Source: Clostridiales bacterium (GTDB lineage Bacteria; Bacillota; Clostridia; Lachnospirales; Bianqueaceae). From it: DNA of 33,130 nucleotides. Position 1 is the first letter of the stretch. The number at the start of each line of letters is the position of its first letter. The stretch covers positions 1 to 33,130 of the forward strand of contig JAILDJ010000250.1 in assembly GCA_024689505.1 (NCBI GenBank), in the 5' to 3' direction. The notes beneath the pieces were generated by a model, which was not told the DNA's origin, did not search any database, and saw only the letters and a program-made list of their open reading frames with translations. Of this stretch, positions 7,192 to 16,763 are shown in pieces. The position numbers and the translations under genes are program-made.

Positions 7192-8720
7192 TCAATAAGC
7201 CCCATCTTTCTCGCCAGTGTCGCCCACTGCGTTGTGTCGATCGTCATGTTCACGTCTTTGACCCAGAGATCCCAACCGACATCCAGGTTCTTTCTCTTAC
7301 GTGTTCCATCGACGATCTTTCCAATTCCGATGGCTTCACCTGTCTCCGAGAAGTTCATGATGTCCGACGCCGTTGACAGCTGTGTAGTCCATACTGTGGT
7401 CGATCCGACTGTATCCCACACGGTGATCGTGATCGTGTATGCCGTGTCTTCGTCCGCCTGGAAATGAGTTGTCCCGGACAGAGTCGTAGTCTCTGCCACC
7501 GCAGTCTGTTCTGTCCCTCCAGTCTCCTTATATGTGATCTTAAGCTTTGTAGTGTTCTTTTCCGCATTGTTGACCACAAGAGATGTGAACCTGGCATCAT
7601 AGCTGACTTCACAGTAGTCGCCACTGTCATCCGCTATATACTGCTGTCCCTCTTTTCGGCAGCGTCTTACTTCCGGCGTAGCATTGAACCAAGGCTCTTT
7701 ATAGGCCAGGACACTGATGTTCTGCGTGTTTTTGGATGTCCTTCCTCGGGTGTCTGTGATCTGCGATACGACCTGGATCTGATTGCCGGCAGTCTTCAGC
7801 ACGGATGAAGTAAGTGTGTAGCTGGTATCTGCCTCTGTGCTGCTCTTTGTGGCTCCATCAACTGTCATCTCTGCTTTCTTGACTGTCGCTCCCTGTGCCT
7901 GAGACGTACTGACGTTCGCGGTGATCACAGCTTTCACCTTGGACTTGCCCTGAATATATCCTCCGAAGGTCGATGCCAGGTTTGCAGCATCTGATAACGC
8001 GACAGACGTAATGGCTGCTTTTATCGACGAAGGGATCGTCACCGTCACCGTCTTCGTGACCGGATCTCCGATCGCGGTCGATCCGTTATACGTCTGAAGG
8101 GTAACGGTCACGGACAGCGACGTTCCGCTGGTGTTCGCCTGTGCCAGCGTTGCCGCCGGTGTCCAACTGACTGTCGTATCCGATTCTTTTGTACAGATGG
8201 TCTGGCTCTTGCTGCCTACCTTCGCTGTGATCGTATGCGTATATGCACTGTTTTTCTTGGTCACAGTGATCGTCTGCTGTGTCCCGATCGTTCCATTTGA
8301 CACGCTGAATGATGATGCTCTGGCTATCGTCGTCAACGCGAGTGTGCCGGATCCGGATGCCGAGCCTGGCAGATACGATGTACTTCCAGAAGAACAGGAG
8401 AAGCTCATACTGATCGACTTTGTTCCGTCGCTCGAATGTTCGACCGTCTTCGTCTTGCTGACCAGCGTGATCGTTGATGACCCGTTGTAGTCTGAGAGCG
8501 TCCAACTGTAAGAGGTTCCATCGACCGTCACTGTTCCCTTTGGCTGTTCCGATCCGCTGAAGTCTTCCCAGTTATAACCCGTGTTCACCGGTGCTATCGT
8601 GAATTTGATCGATATCGTCGATGTGTTCGCCGACGCGCTTGTCGCTGTCTCCGTGACCACCAGAGAATACTTGTGATGCCCATGCGACGCAGTCTTTGTT
8701 ATGGTCTTTGATACTGCCAT
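7188..8720 (-). CDS. DUF859-like phage minor structural (tail) protein
   Basis: 510 residues, Ser/Thr-rich throughout and almost entirely beta-strand-like. The N-terminus (KTASHGHHKYSLVV... with ISIKFTIAPVNTGYNW) and the end (DIMNFSETGEAIGIGKI followed by a short tail) match the DUF859 family of siphophage minor structural proteins from Firmicutes. These are thought to be baseplate or tail-tip components. Several internal repeats of Ig-like strands are visible. The ATG follows the upstream stop by one base. Confidence 0.75.
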   Translation of the reverse strand: MAVSKTITKTASHGHHKYSLVVTETATSASANTSTISIKFTIAPVNTGYNWEDFSGSEQPKGTVTVDGTSYSWTLSDYNGSSTITLVSKTKTVEHSSDGTKSISMSFSCSSGSTSYLPGSASGSGTLALTTIARASSFSVSNGTIGTQQTITVTKKNSAYTHTITAKVGSKSQTICTKESDTTVSWTPAATLAQANTSGTSLSVTVTLQTYNGSTAIGDPVTKTVTVTIPSSIKAAITSVALSDAANLASTFGGYIQGKSKVKAVITANVSTSQAQGATVKKAEMTVDGATKSSTEADTSYTLTSSVLKTAGNQIQVVSQITDTRGRTSKNTQNISVLAYKEPWFNATPEVRRCRKEGQQYIADDSGDYCEVSYDARFTSLVVNNAEKNTTKLKITYKETGGTEQTAVAETTTLSGTTHFQADEDTAYTITITVWDTVGSTTVWTTQLSTASDIMNFSETGEAIGIGKIVDGTRKRKNLDVGWDLWVKDVNMTIDTTQWATLARKMGLIE

Positions 8721-8721
8721 C

Positions 8722-9621
8722 TCATACCACCTTCAGGAAAGACAGAGAACCATTGGATCTCGGAACGAATGCGAAGTTTCCGAACTGTGCTCGCTGTGTC
8801 AGTTTTACGATCACGTTGCCCGTATACAGATCCGTGCCATCCCACCATCCCAGATTCTCACCATCTTTGGAGAAGGATATGCAGTTCGTGTCGACTCCTT
8901 CTATGTTGACTGTCCCGACACGCAGCATGATACGGCTCTCGCCTTCTCCCGGTACCGGCCCCAGTTCAACTCCGCGAAAGGCACCATCTGTGATGAAGCG
9001 GATATAATCATAGAGCTGGTCGAAGGCGTCTGCATATGTGCCATCCACGGTATTGACTAATGTTCTGATCTCATTATTCTCCGCGTCGATATTGCTGAAC
9101 TGCTCGGCGAAGGCACTTATCACCGACTCGATCTGTCCCGCCATGTCTTCACGGACGGAATCGATATCCTCCTGCATCGATCCCAGCTCGTCTTCCATGC
9201 CCTCTTTATACTCTTCATATTCATCACGCAGCGTGCCTGCGGCAGAAGAAGCTCCTTCCGCCTCATTCTGAGCCGCTTCCGCGGTATCCTTCGCTTCTCC
9301 GGCATTCTTATTTGCCGTATTGGCATTGGAATCCGCTGTCTCCGCCACGGATGATGCGTAGATAGCTGTGGCGTCATCTGTCGGTGGTGCCGATTCATTC
9401 CCGGTGATCCATGCTCTGCCGCCGGCGACCCGGATGTTGATCAGATCTCCAGCTCTGGCAGCGATCGTCTTTCGGATCGGCGTCTCGTCGACACCTCCTG
9501 GGATGTGTACCCATACCGTGTCCGCTTCCACGCGCAGCACCGTCGCCTGCGTATCATATCCTTTGGTCTTTCTCTCCCTAGCCATCGTGAATGCCCGGAT
9601 CAGATCACTCTGGATGCTCAC
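8722..9621 (-). CDS. Tail spike/hub-like protein with OB-like N-terminus and coiled coil
   Basis: 299 residues with three parts. Residues ~20-80 look like an OB-type domain (ATVLRVEADTVWVHIPGG ... RAWITGNESAPP), as found in baseplate spike or hub proteins. Residues ~85-200 are an Ala/Glu-rich helical stalk, probably a trimeric coiled coil. Residues ~205-299 are a beta domain with GPVPGEGESRIMLRVG and WWDGTDLYTGN. The start is a GTG at 9621 with GGAGG upstream, overlapping the stop of the gene before. Probably the central spike/needle or a fibre stalk of the baseplate. Confidence 0.65.
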   Translation of the reverse strand: MSIQSDLIRAFTMARERKTKGYDTQATVLRVEADTVWVHIPGGVDETPIRKTIAARAGDLINIRVAGGRAWITGNESAPPTDDATAIYASSVAETADSNANTANKNAGEAKDTAEAAQNEAEGASSAAGTLRDEYEEYKEGMEDELGSMQEDIDSVREDMAGQIESVISAFAEQFSNIDAENNEIRTLVNTVDGTYADAFDQLYDYIRFITDGAFRGVELGPVPGEGESRIMLRVGTVNIEGVDTNCISFSKDGENLGWWDGTDLYTGNVIVKLTQRAQFGNFAFVPRSNGSLSFLKVV

Positions 9622-10622
9622 AGCTGTTTCACCTCCTCCGATGTTGTTGCTCCAAACCCCAGATCGATCGACTGTGACATGACCAGGAATCTTCCATCGA
9701 TCCCTTGTCTTGGATAGTGCAGCCGGATCATATCGCCCGTCAGCACGTTTGGATCGAATCTCCGCTTATATGATACGGTCAGCGCCTTCCTCTGTTCTTC
9801 ACGCAGCCTGCGCGCCGCGTACTCCGTGATCGATTCATTGGCATTCAGGTCACAGTTGGATTCTTCCATCCAGATCTCTCGGCCTCTGTTGACCGTAGAG
9901 ACCGGACTGTCTTCCGAATCGTCCCTGGCGACCGCGATGATGTCATCAGAGATCGCCCGAAACACGTTTGGAACCGAGTACCAGTCATAGGACACCGTCA
10001 GCTCCGGCTCGATGCTGTCATGATCGATCGCGTCGAAGCTGGCACTGATCTCCGTTGCCTGCGGCACCAGGTTGATCACGCCGTCCCCGGAGATCCGGAA
10101 CCGCCAGTCGATGGCTTCCAGGATCTTCCAGGCCATGGTCAGATTCGTCTCGCCGTCCTCCGCAATGATTGTGTTCTGCAGCGTGCTGCCGCTTCCTTCG
10201 ATCACTACAGGCGCCGGCGTGCACGCCAGCAGTTTCGCGATCTGCCTTGTTCCGTCTGCTCCTGCAGGCGCATACCAGCCTCTCGGCAGCAGCACATCGT
10301 CTGCCGGCTTCAGCACTGAATAGCACTCCAGCGTGTTGGAGATGATGTTCCCTTTGATGTCCCGGCCCGGAGAACACGCCAGGCCGGTGAAGAGAGCCAC
10401 ATGCTCTGCGTCGCCGACCTGTTTCACGTCCATCCAGATCCGGATCCACTGTTCTTTGTTCGTCTGATAGCGCAGCGTCTTCAGATCTGCCGATTCCATC
10501 AGCGCGGATTCGGATCTGGAGATGCTGCCGTCTTCGATCTCGAAGATCTCCATGTCCTTCCATGTGGAAGGATCCACGACGGCAGCGTGATAGCTCGCCG
10601 AGAAGCCTCTATTCCAGTCCAT
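9618..10622 (-). CDS. Baseplate hub protein (Tal/gp27-like)
   Basis: 334 residues. The order of elements (an N-terminal frame with SASYHAAVVDPSTWKDMEIFEIEDG, a central AWKILEAIDWRFRISGDGVINL, and a C-terminal domain ending GDMIRLHYPRQGIDGRFLVMSQSIDLG) resembles siphophage tail-hub proteins of the gp27/Tal N-terminal type. These close the tail tube and join it to the baseplate. Its position between a large Fn3-like tail protein and the OB-domain spike supports this. An AGGAGTGATCA sequence precedes the ATG. Sequence similarity to named families is modest. Confidence 0.6.
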   Translation of the reverse strand: MDWNRGFSASYHAAVVDPSTWKDMEIFEIEDGSISRSESALMESADLKTLRYQTNKEQWIRIWMDVKQVGDAEHVALFTGLACSPGRDIKGNIISNTLECYSVLKPADDVLLPRGWYAPAGADGTRQIAKLLACTPAPVVIEGSGSTLQNTIIAEDGETNLTMAWKILEAIDWRFRISGDGVINLVPQATEISASFDAIDHDSIEPELTVSYDWYSVPNVFRAISDDIIAVARDDSEDSPVSTVNRGREIWMEESNCDLNANESITEYAARRLREEQRKALTVSYKRRFDPNVLTGDMIRLHYPRQGIDGRFLVMSQSIDLGFGATTSEEVKQL

Positions 10623-10631
10623 TGATCACTC

Positions 10632-13600
10632 CTATGTCCAGGATCCCAGCGGCACGCCATCCAGCTCCTCCGGATCCACTCTTGTTACTGACAGAGAGAA
10701 CTCTGCCTGCTTTCCTGCTGTTCCATAACCTCTGGATTCCGAAACCTGGATGTCCGCAGCATAGCTGGATCCTTCCGGAGTCCGCACATGGCAGATGCCA
10801 GGATATATCGCCAGTCTTCGCAGCAGGCTGATCTCTTCCAGATCTTCAGTCACGACTTTGACGCCTGACAGCGATGATTTTCGGCTTACACCCGGGTTCC
10901 AGTCGCCCTGGACGCTGCCGCCCAGATATGTTGTTTCCTGGAAATCCTTCTTCCAGCTGTTGGAGACGTTCACGTTATAGACCAGCCGGATCTGATTTCC
11001 GTCGAAATCGATTATCGCCCGGGTCTCCAGCAGGATATCCCCCTCGTCCTCTCTGAGGTCGATCCACGCCGGTTGATTGGCACTTGTGATATAATCTCCA
11101 TTCTTCGTCTTAAAGACGATCCTGTGGCCTCCAGCCTCTCCTATGGCCGGATACGGATCCACCCATGTAGAGTTCAGATCCGCACCCTCCACGATGAGCT
11201 CCGGACGGTCGGCCGACAATCGATAGATGTCGCAATTATCTCCGCTCGCGTATCCCGTCGGTCTCCCGACCGTGATCCTTGCTGCATCTCCGTCAATGAC
11301 GACAGTCGCCGTCGGCATTACTGCCTGATGACTCCAGTGCACCTCGAAATCCAGTTCCGCTTCTGCTGACTGTCCCAGACCATCCTGTGTCGTAACGATC
11401 AGACGATACGCGGCACCATCATCCAGGCTCCCAATGAGATCCTCTTCGGAGATCTCAAACGGGCCTGTGCCGATCACGTCCATCAGGACGACCGCTTCTC
11501 CTTCGTATCCGTTGAATTCCGTCTCGTCTGGTCGTTCCACGTGGTATTCTGTGGCCCGCTCGATCACCAGCCGCGATGTATCACCGCTTCCAGGGCCAGA
11601 TAAGGTGACTGACATCGGCAGCTGCCTCAGCGACAGCTCTGATCTGCTGTCTCCTGTTGTCTCATCGTCTACAACGGTGATCGTCTGCAGCGACGTGCTG
11701 GAGATCGTCACTGTCGGCGGTGCTGCGATGGTAATCGACACCGGATCGCTCCATTCCGGCGATGTTCTGCCGGATGCCGAACTGACACGAACGCAGAGGT
11801 CGTAGGTGTTCCCGACTTCCCAGCCTGCCTCTTCCGCCTCGATAGTTACGTGCTGCGCTGTCTCAGTATGCGCAATGATCTCATCACTGGTCGCATCATA
11901 TATCTCTGCATAGACCTGCGGCGTGCCGTCATTTGAGACATATACCCAGGAGGCCGTCACGCTGCCATCCTCTGCGATCACATCCTGATCCAGCGTCAGA
12001 TATGGCGTCGCCGGCGGAGATGAAAGGTCTATGGACGCTATTGCGGACCATGGTCCCATTGTTTGACCACGAACCAGCCGCACCCGTACATACCATGTCT
12101 GGCCGATCTCCAACCCTGATATATTCCACTTTGCTGCATGCAGGTTGCTGATGGTATATTCACTCGGTTCTTCCGTTGATTCCCACGCATCCTTGTGATT
12201 TGCCCATGACAGCACAGCGCTGTCAGCTGCTTCCCAGGCCCAGTCCCAGGTCACACGCACTGTACCTGCAACATCAGTTTCTGCAAGAGCGACGTTGGAT
12301 GGCGCCATCGGCACTTCGCCTCCGTCCCATATCGTCCCTCCAGACTGCATGATGGTTTCTACTGCATAACTGTCTGTACTATCTGCGCGTTCTTGTTTCT
12401 CATATGAACCAACGGCTGCATAGACGCCGAAAGCCACGGCATCATCGCCCCAGTCAGGGCACTGTACTGTAACAGATGTCCGCCCATGTTCAACTATACC
12501 GATCACGTAGTCTTCGTCAGGGACTGAAGCCCGGCGATAGATAACTGCAAGGAAAGAATCCTGAATGGCGGAATTGTTCGTGACCGTGACCGTTGCCATA
12601 TGCGTCAGTTCGTTTGTATCTACGCTTATATTTGAAGGCTCCGCTACTGATCCGACCATAGCTACTTCCGGGATGCCCTGAGTAATTTTCGAGTCGTGCT
12701 TCGTGTTCACTCTTACAAAGAGCGCTTCATCGACTTCCGGGATGTCATCTACAGTGAAGAACGCCGAGTCTTTTCCGGATGTATCTTTGGATGTATCCGC
12801 TGTGGACCAACTTCCCGCCGGACAGCTCATGCCTGGTCCCGGAGTCGCTATTTTATATTCTACGATCGTCGCATCGATCGGATGCGCGGCGTCTGCAGAT
12901 GCTGACCATGTGACTTTGATACCAACGCCTCCTGCGTTGTTCGGTGTGGCAGTAACTTTGCTGATCACTGCCTGGAATGGCTCTGCAAAGACATGCTTTG
13001 CATACTTCCATTCAGTAGCTCCATGCGGACCTCTCGCACGTGCACGCAGCCATCTGGTGCAGGATCCGGCCGCGATTACGGTCGTTTCTTCTGTGATGAC
13101 CTTGCTTCCGTTTGCGGATCCGGTCCCCGTCTGCCATCCTGCCGCTGAAGACTTCCACGTCAGCTTTGATCCATCTTTAACAGTGCTGTTCGCTACCCGG
13201 AGCGACTGCCATTCTACGTCTCGGAGCCATTCCGGATCCTTCGTAGTAGACGTCGTCTGCCAGCTGAATGTAATCACGTTAGACTGGCTGCCGCTCAATG
13301 CAGCTGTCAGCTTCGGTTTGTTCGGGTTCTTGATGGTATACTTTTTCGTTGCCCAGCCGCTCCAATCCGGCACGTATGTATTGCCTGATTTTGTGTACTG
13401 AGCCTTCTTGCCCCGCACTCTGAACTCGATCGTTTCCAGCTTCTTCTTTGTGTCCGGATAGTAATTCGATGCCGTGACGGACACCGTCTTGGTCTTCGTA
13501 GATGCTCCGACCGATACTGCCGTCCACTTCTTCGCTCCGTTCAGTCGATACTCCATCTGCTGGCTCGCATAGCCTCCGGAAGGAAGCTTCCAGGAGATGG

Positions 13601-13670
13601 CGAACTTGGCTCCGTTCCTGACGATCGCCAGCCCGGACGGTTTCGAGGATGATGCTTTCTTCGTTGCCAT
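10632..13670 (-). CDS. Large Fn3-like multi-domain tail protein
   Basis: The 1012-residue protein directly follows the tape measure, sharing one base with its stop codon (TAATG). After a short basic, Ser-rich N-terminus it consists of consecutive fibronectin-III-like modules; examples are FAISWKLPSGGYASQQMEYR, GVGIKVTWSASADAAHPIDA, TVRVTWDWAWEAADSAVLSW and NTYDLCVRVSSASGRTSPEWSD. The last ~180 residues (IIDFDGNQIRLVYNVNVSNSW to LDGVPLGSW) are different and probably dock to the hub. By position it replaces a distal-tail protein and may decorate the tail tip or bind carbohydrate. Fn3 arrays are common in phage tail proteins. Confidence 0.7.
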   Translation of the reverse strand: MATKKASSSKPSGLAIVRNGAKFAISWKLPSGGYASQQMEYRLNGAKKWTAVSVGASTKTKTVSVTASNYYPDTKKKLETIEFRVRGKKAQYTKSGNTYVPDWSGWATKKYTIKNPNKPKLTAALSGSQSNVITFSWQTTSTTKDPEWLRDVEWQSLRVANSTVKDGSKLTWKSSAAGWQTGTGSANGSKVITEETTVIAAGSCTRWLRARARGPHGATEWKYAKHVFAEPFQAVISKVTATPNNAGGVGIKVTWSASADAAHPIDATIVEYKIATPGPGMSCPAGSWSTADTSKDTSGKDSAFFTVDDIPEVDEALFVRVNTKHDSKITQGIPEVAMVGSVAEPSNISVDTNELTHMATVTVTNNSAIQDSFLAVIYRRASVPDEDYVIGIVEHGRTSVTVQCPDWGDDAVAFGVYAAVGSYEKQERADSTDSYAVETIMQSGGTIWDGGEVPMAPSNVALAETDVAGTVRVTWDWAWEAADSAVLSWANHKDAWESTEEPSEYTISNLHAAKWNISGLEIGQTWYVRVRLVRGQTMGPWSAIASIDLSSPPATPYLTLDQDVIAEDGSVTASWVYVSNDGTPQVYAEIYDATSDEIIAHTETAQHVTIEAEEAGWEVGNTYDLCVRVSSASGRTSPEWSDPVSITIAAPPTVTISSTSLQTITVVDDETTGDSRSELSLRQLPMSVTLSGPGSGDTSRLVIERATEYHVERPDETEFNGYEGEAVVLMDVIGTGPFEISEEDLIGSLDDGAAYRLIVTTQDGLGQSAEAELDFEVHWSHQAVMPTATVVIDGDAARITVGRPTGYASGDNCDIYRLSADRPELIVEGADLNSTWVDPYPAIGEAGGHRIVFKTKNGDYITSANQPAWIDLREDEGDILLETRAIIDFDGNQIRLVYNVNVSNSWKKDFQETTYLGGSVQGDWNPGVSRKSSLSGVKVVTEDLEEISLLRRLAIYPGICHVRTPEGSSYAADIQVSESRGYGTAGKQAEFSLSVTRVDPEELDGVPLGSWT

Positions 13671-16375
13671 TATGCGGTCCTCAGCTCTCTCTTGATCTGC
13701 TGCACAAATCTCTTGGCATATTCTTCTGGATCTTCGGATCCATCGATGTTGTTGGTGATATAAAAGACGTTTCCGCCGCTTCCGATTCCGTCAAGCGCAT
13801 CGCGCATATCCCTGGCGACCGCGCTGATCCACTTCGCGTTGTTCTCCAGCGGCACGACCGCCTCAGCACCGGTACCTTCCAGAAGGCCTACCTGTCCTCG
13901 TTCCAGAACGGCTCCTTCATACAGTCTCGGAAGATTCAACAGACTCATCTTGCTAATCGAGACACCTGGAATCTTATTGATCATCCCGATCGCGCCATTG
14001 ATCAGGCCGATACCTCCATTGATGATGTTCTCGATCATGCTCAAGACCCCATTGAGTCCACTTCTGATCGTGTCGCTGATCGCGGATCCGATGGAAGACC
14101 CGATGTCCTTGAACTTATCCTTGATCTTCGTCCACAGGCCGGACCAGAACTCTCCCCAAGATGCGAATTTATCTTTGATCGTCTGCCAGGCTTTAGAGAA
14201 GGTATCACCGAACCAGGATCCCACTGTTGAGAAGACGCTCTTGATGCCATTCCACTTCTCCTGGAACCAGCTGCCGATCGAAGAGAACGCTCCTTTGATT
14301 CCGTTCCAGGCAGCCGTGAACTTCTCTGTAAACCAGGACCCGACAGAGGAGAAGGCTCCTGTGATCGCGCTCCACTTTTCCTTGAAGAAGGATCCAATCG
14401 AAGAAAACGCTCCGGTGATTGCGTCCCATGCGGCACCAAACTTTTCGCTGAACCATGAGCCAATCGAAGAAAACACTTCTGTGATACCCTCCCACAGATT
14501 CGTGAAAAACTCCGCAATGCCTTCGATGATTCCGCCAATAGTCTCCTTCACGCCGTTCCAGATGCTCTCGGCCGCTTCCTTGATGGATTCCCAGGTCTCT
14601 TTCAGCCAGGCCGAAATCGCATCCCAATTCTCATAGAGTGCAACACCGATGGCGATCAGCGCACCTATTGCGATGGCTACCAGCGAGATTGGGCTTGTTA
14701 GTGCAGTCATCACTGCAGATACCCCACTGATCGCTCCGGTGATTGCAGATATGATCCCTGGAATCACACTGAATGCCACGAATCCCGCTGCTACCCCTGC
14801 CAGAATCGGGATCAGCACTTCTCCATGATCGATCAACCAGGAGAAAATGTCTTTGACCACGCCGATAACGCTGTCTAGGATCCCTTGAGCTGTCGGGATA
14901 CTGTCAATGATGAAGTTGATAACTTCCTGGATCACTTCTTTGACCGGAGCCAAAGTTTCGCTGAGCTGCGGGATCTCACTTTTGACCCACTCAATGATTC
15001 CTGATGCTGTCTCGGATATCCCGTCAATGAGCGGCTGGATCGTATCCATATGTTCAGTCAACCATGTAAGCCCTTCAGAGATCAGGTCGATGGCACCGGA
15101 CAGCCCATCTGCGATCATATCCGTGATCGAGAACTCATCATTCAGCCCCAATGCTCCGCCGATCACGCTCTCGATCTTCTCGATCAGATCGCCAAATGCT
15201 CCCCCCATGTCCTGGAGATGAGGCACTATCCTATCCAGTATGCTCTGGATCCCTTCCAGTGCTCCGGACAAAACATCCGCGCTTGCCCCAAAGGCCTCGA
15301 TCCCGAGGTTCTTCAGGTTGTTCTTCATAGTCTCCAGTTTATGAGACGTCGTATCAGCCATGGTGCTATACGCATCACCTACGACATCCGCTTCCGTGGC
15401 CATGGCTTCCATGTTGCCGACCCAGTCACTATTGCCTATGGACATTGCAGCTTTACCAGCCTCGATGGACGAGAACATATCCACCATGGATACTCCGTTC
15501 TTGTCTGCCAGGCCCTGCATCATGTCCAGGATCTCATTCAGGTCCGCTCCGGCATCCATCATCTCCGCGAAGCTCATGCCGGCATATTTAGTACCTTCTG
15601 CCGCTTCCGCAAGGTTCTTTGATGCCTGTGTGCCGTTTTTACCCAGTTCTGCAATCAAACTGTTCAACTGTGTGGTAGCCTGGGCCGTAGGAGTACCCTG
15701 TGCCGTCATACCGGCCAGTGCTGCGCCTACCTGCTCGAAGCTGACGCCGAAGGACGCCGCCGTCGGCGTGACCTGCGCCAAAGATGCACCCAGTTCATCG
15801 ACGGTCGTGATACCTTTGTTCTGCGTCTGGATCAGGACGCGCTGGACCTGCTCCATAGCTGCCGCTGTGGCGGCTGCATCATCAGAGACCATGCCATAGG
15901 CGTTCATGGTCTTGGCCGTCGCAGAGAGGGCCGTATCGATATCCGTGAATCCAGCCGTGGCCAGTTTCGCAGAGTTCTCAAGCATAGCGCCCAGGTTGGC
16001 TGCCGGCACCGACGCGGATTCCGCGCTGTATGCCGCTTCCGCCAGCTGAGCAGCTGCTATACCCGTGCTGCTGGAGATCCCGAGAATCTCATCCTGCAGC
16101 GCCGCTAATTCTTCGCTCGTTCCGGAAAACAGCGTCGAAGCCTTCGTCATGGAAGACTCAAAGTCCATCCCGTTCGTGATGGAATCGCTGATCATCTTTC
16201 CGATGCCGAGCGCCGCGATAGTCTTCGTCGCGATCGATGCGATCTTATTGCCGATCGTAGATCCGGCGCTTTCGCCGGCTACGGATGCTTCCGGATCCAG
16301 CACCTGCTGTATCGATCCGCTGATGCCTTCCGCACTCGGTACGATCTGCACAAAGGCTTTTCCTAAATCAGCCAT
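13670..16375 (-). CDS. Phage tail tape measure protein
   Basis: 901 residues, the longest helical protein in the tail module. The N-terminal ~350 residues match TMP-family sequence (FVQIVPSAEGI..., then SSTGIAAAQLAEAAYSAESA). A central hydrophobic block (about residues 515-590, LIPILAGVAAGFVAFSVIPG and following) is the membrane-crossing segment usual in these proteins. A Trp/Phe repeat region (DNA 14168-14473) follows, and the C-terminus contains YEGAVLERGQVGLLEGTGAE. The protein sets tail length and is ejected into the host envelope. AAAGGAAA lies before the ATG; it overlaps the GT frame by 8 bases. Confidence 0.93.
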   Translation of the reverse strand: MADLGKAFVQIVPSAEGISGSIQQVLDPEASVAGESAGSTIGNKIASIATKTIAALGIGKMISDSITNGMDFESSMTKASTLFSGTSEELAALQDEILGISSSTGIAAAQLAEAAYSAESASVPAANLGAMLENSAKLATAGFTDIDTALSATAKTMNAYGMVSDDAAATAAAMEQVQRVLIQTQNKGITTVDELGASLAQVTPTAASFGVSFEQVGAALAGMTAQGTPTAQATTQLNSLIAELGKNGTQASKNLAEAAEGTKYAGMSFAEMMDAGADLNEILDMMQGLADKNGVSMVDMFSSIEAGKAAMSIGNSDWVGNMEAMATEADVVGDAYSTMADTTSHKLETMKNNLKNLGIEAFGASADVLSGALEGIQSILDRIVPHLQDMGGAFGDLIEKIESVIGGALGLNDEFSITDMIADGLSGAIDLISEGLTWLTEHMDTIQPLIDGISETASGIIEWVKSEIPQLSETLAPVKEVIQEVINFIIDSIPTAQGILDSVIGVVKDIFSWLIDHGEVLIPILAGVAAGFVAFSVIPGIISAITGAISGVSAVMTALTSPISLVAIAIGALIAIGVALYENWDAISAWLKETWESIKEAAESIWNGVKETIGGIIEGIAEFFTNLWEGITEVFSSIGSWFSEKFGAAWDAITGAFSSIGSFFKEKWSAITGAFSSVGSWFTEKFTAAWNGIKGAFSSIGSWFQEKWNGIKSVFSTVGSWFGDTFSKAWQTIKDKFASWGEFWSGLWTKIKDKFKDIGSSIGSAISDTIRSGLNGVLSMIENIINGGIGLINGAIGMINKIPGVSISKMSLLNLPRLYEGAVLERGQVGLLEGTGAEAVVPLENNAKWISAVARDMRDALDGIGSGGNVFYITNNIDGSEDPEEYAKRFVQQIKRELRTA
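14168..14473 (-). repeat. Trp/Phe repeats in the tape measure gene, alternating 22 and 18 codons
   Basis: Five consecutive units starting with FSS(I/V)GS(W/F)F or FSTVGSWF were aligned by eye. Their lengths alternate 22, 18, 22, 18 and 22 residues, starting at bases 14473, 14407, 14353, 14287 and 14233. The 40-residue (120-base) pair therefore occurs twice, plus a half. This indicates expansion by unequal exchange of a 120-base unit and gives a regular helical spacing of aromatic residues. Confidence 0.75.
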
Positions 16376-16763
16376 TTTCCTTTATCCCCTCAAGGATCCG
16401 CTTTCGGTAGGCCATGAAGTCCTCGCCGGTATCGAACCCTTTGCTTTCTTTCTTCTTCACCGTCTGTCCGCGCATCGCTTCCATGAAGAGCTCCGGCTTC
16501 TCGATCCCTTTGCTGGATCCGCCGGCCAGCGCGTACATAATCAACGTGATCGTATCAGCCAGCTGCGGCAGGACGATCTCTGTCGGGACCTCCCGCAGCC
16601 CATTTATTTTGAACCAGATCCTGGCGTTTTCCCTCAAACCGGATGCGAGCGTTGCCAGCAGATCTACCGGCAACGCCCATATATCCAGTACGTGATATGT
16701 CTCTGCCATATCACAGATCAGTGCATCCTCATCGGAGGCAAGCATCACGGTGAGGGTGATCAG
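16368..16763 (-). CDS. Tail assembly chaperone T-part (GT), read by -1 frameshift from G
   Basis: The reading frame at 16368-16748 has no good start of its own (only GTG-ATG and no ribosome site). It lies in the -1 frame relative to the upstream G gene, and the two are joined at the A AAA AAC slippery site. After the slip the ribosome reads CTG from 16763, and the fused GT product would be 222 residues. The T-part (MLASDEDALICDMAETYHVL onward, DUF5361-like) ends with a basic/acidic tail. As in lambda G/GT, the minor fused form would bridge the tape measure and the tail tube protein during assembly. Confidence 0.8.
   Translation of the reverse strand: MITLTVMLASDEDALICDMAETYHVLDIWALPVDLLATLASGLRENARIWFKINGLREVPTEIVLPQLADTITLIMYALAGGSSKGIEKPELFMEAMRGQTVKKKESKGFDTGEDFMAYRKRILEGIKENG

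Noticed and set aside
16368-16748. Stand-alone gene with its own start for the GT frame
   Set aside because: No ribosome site before the GTG/ATG, while the exact A AAA AAC site joins it to G.
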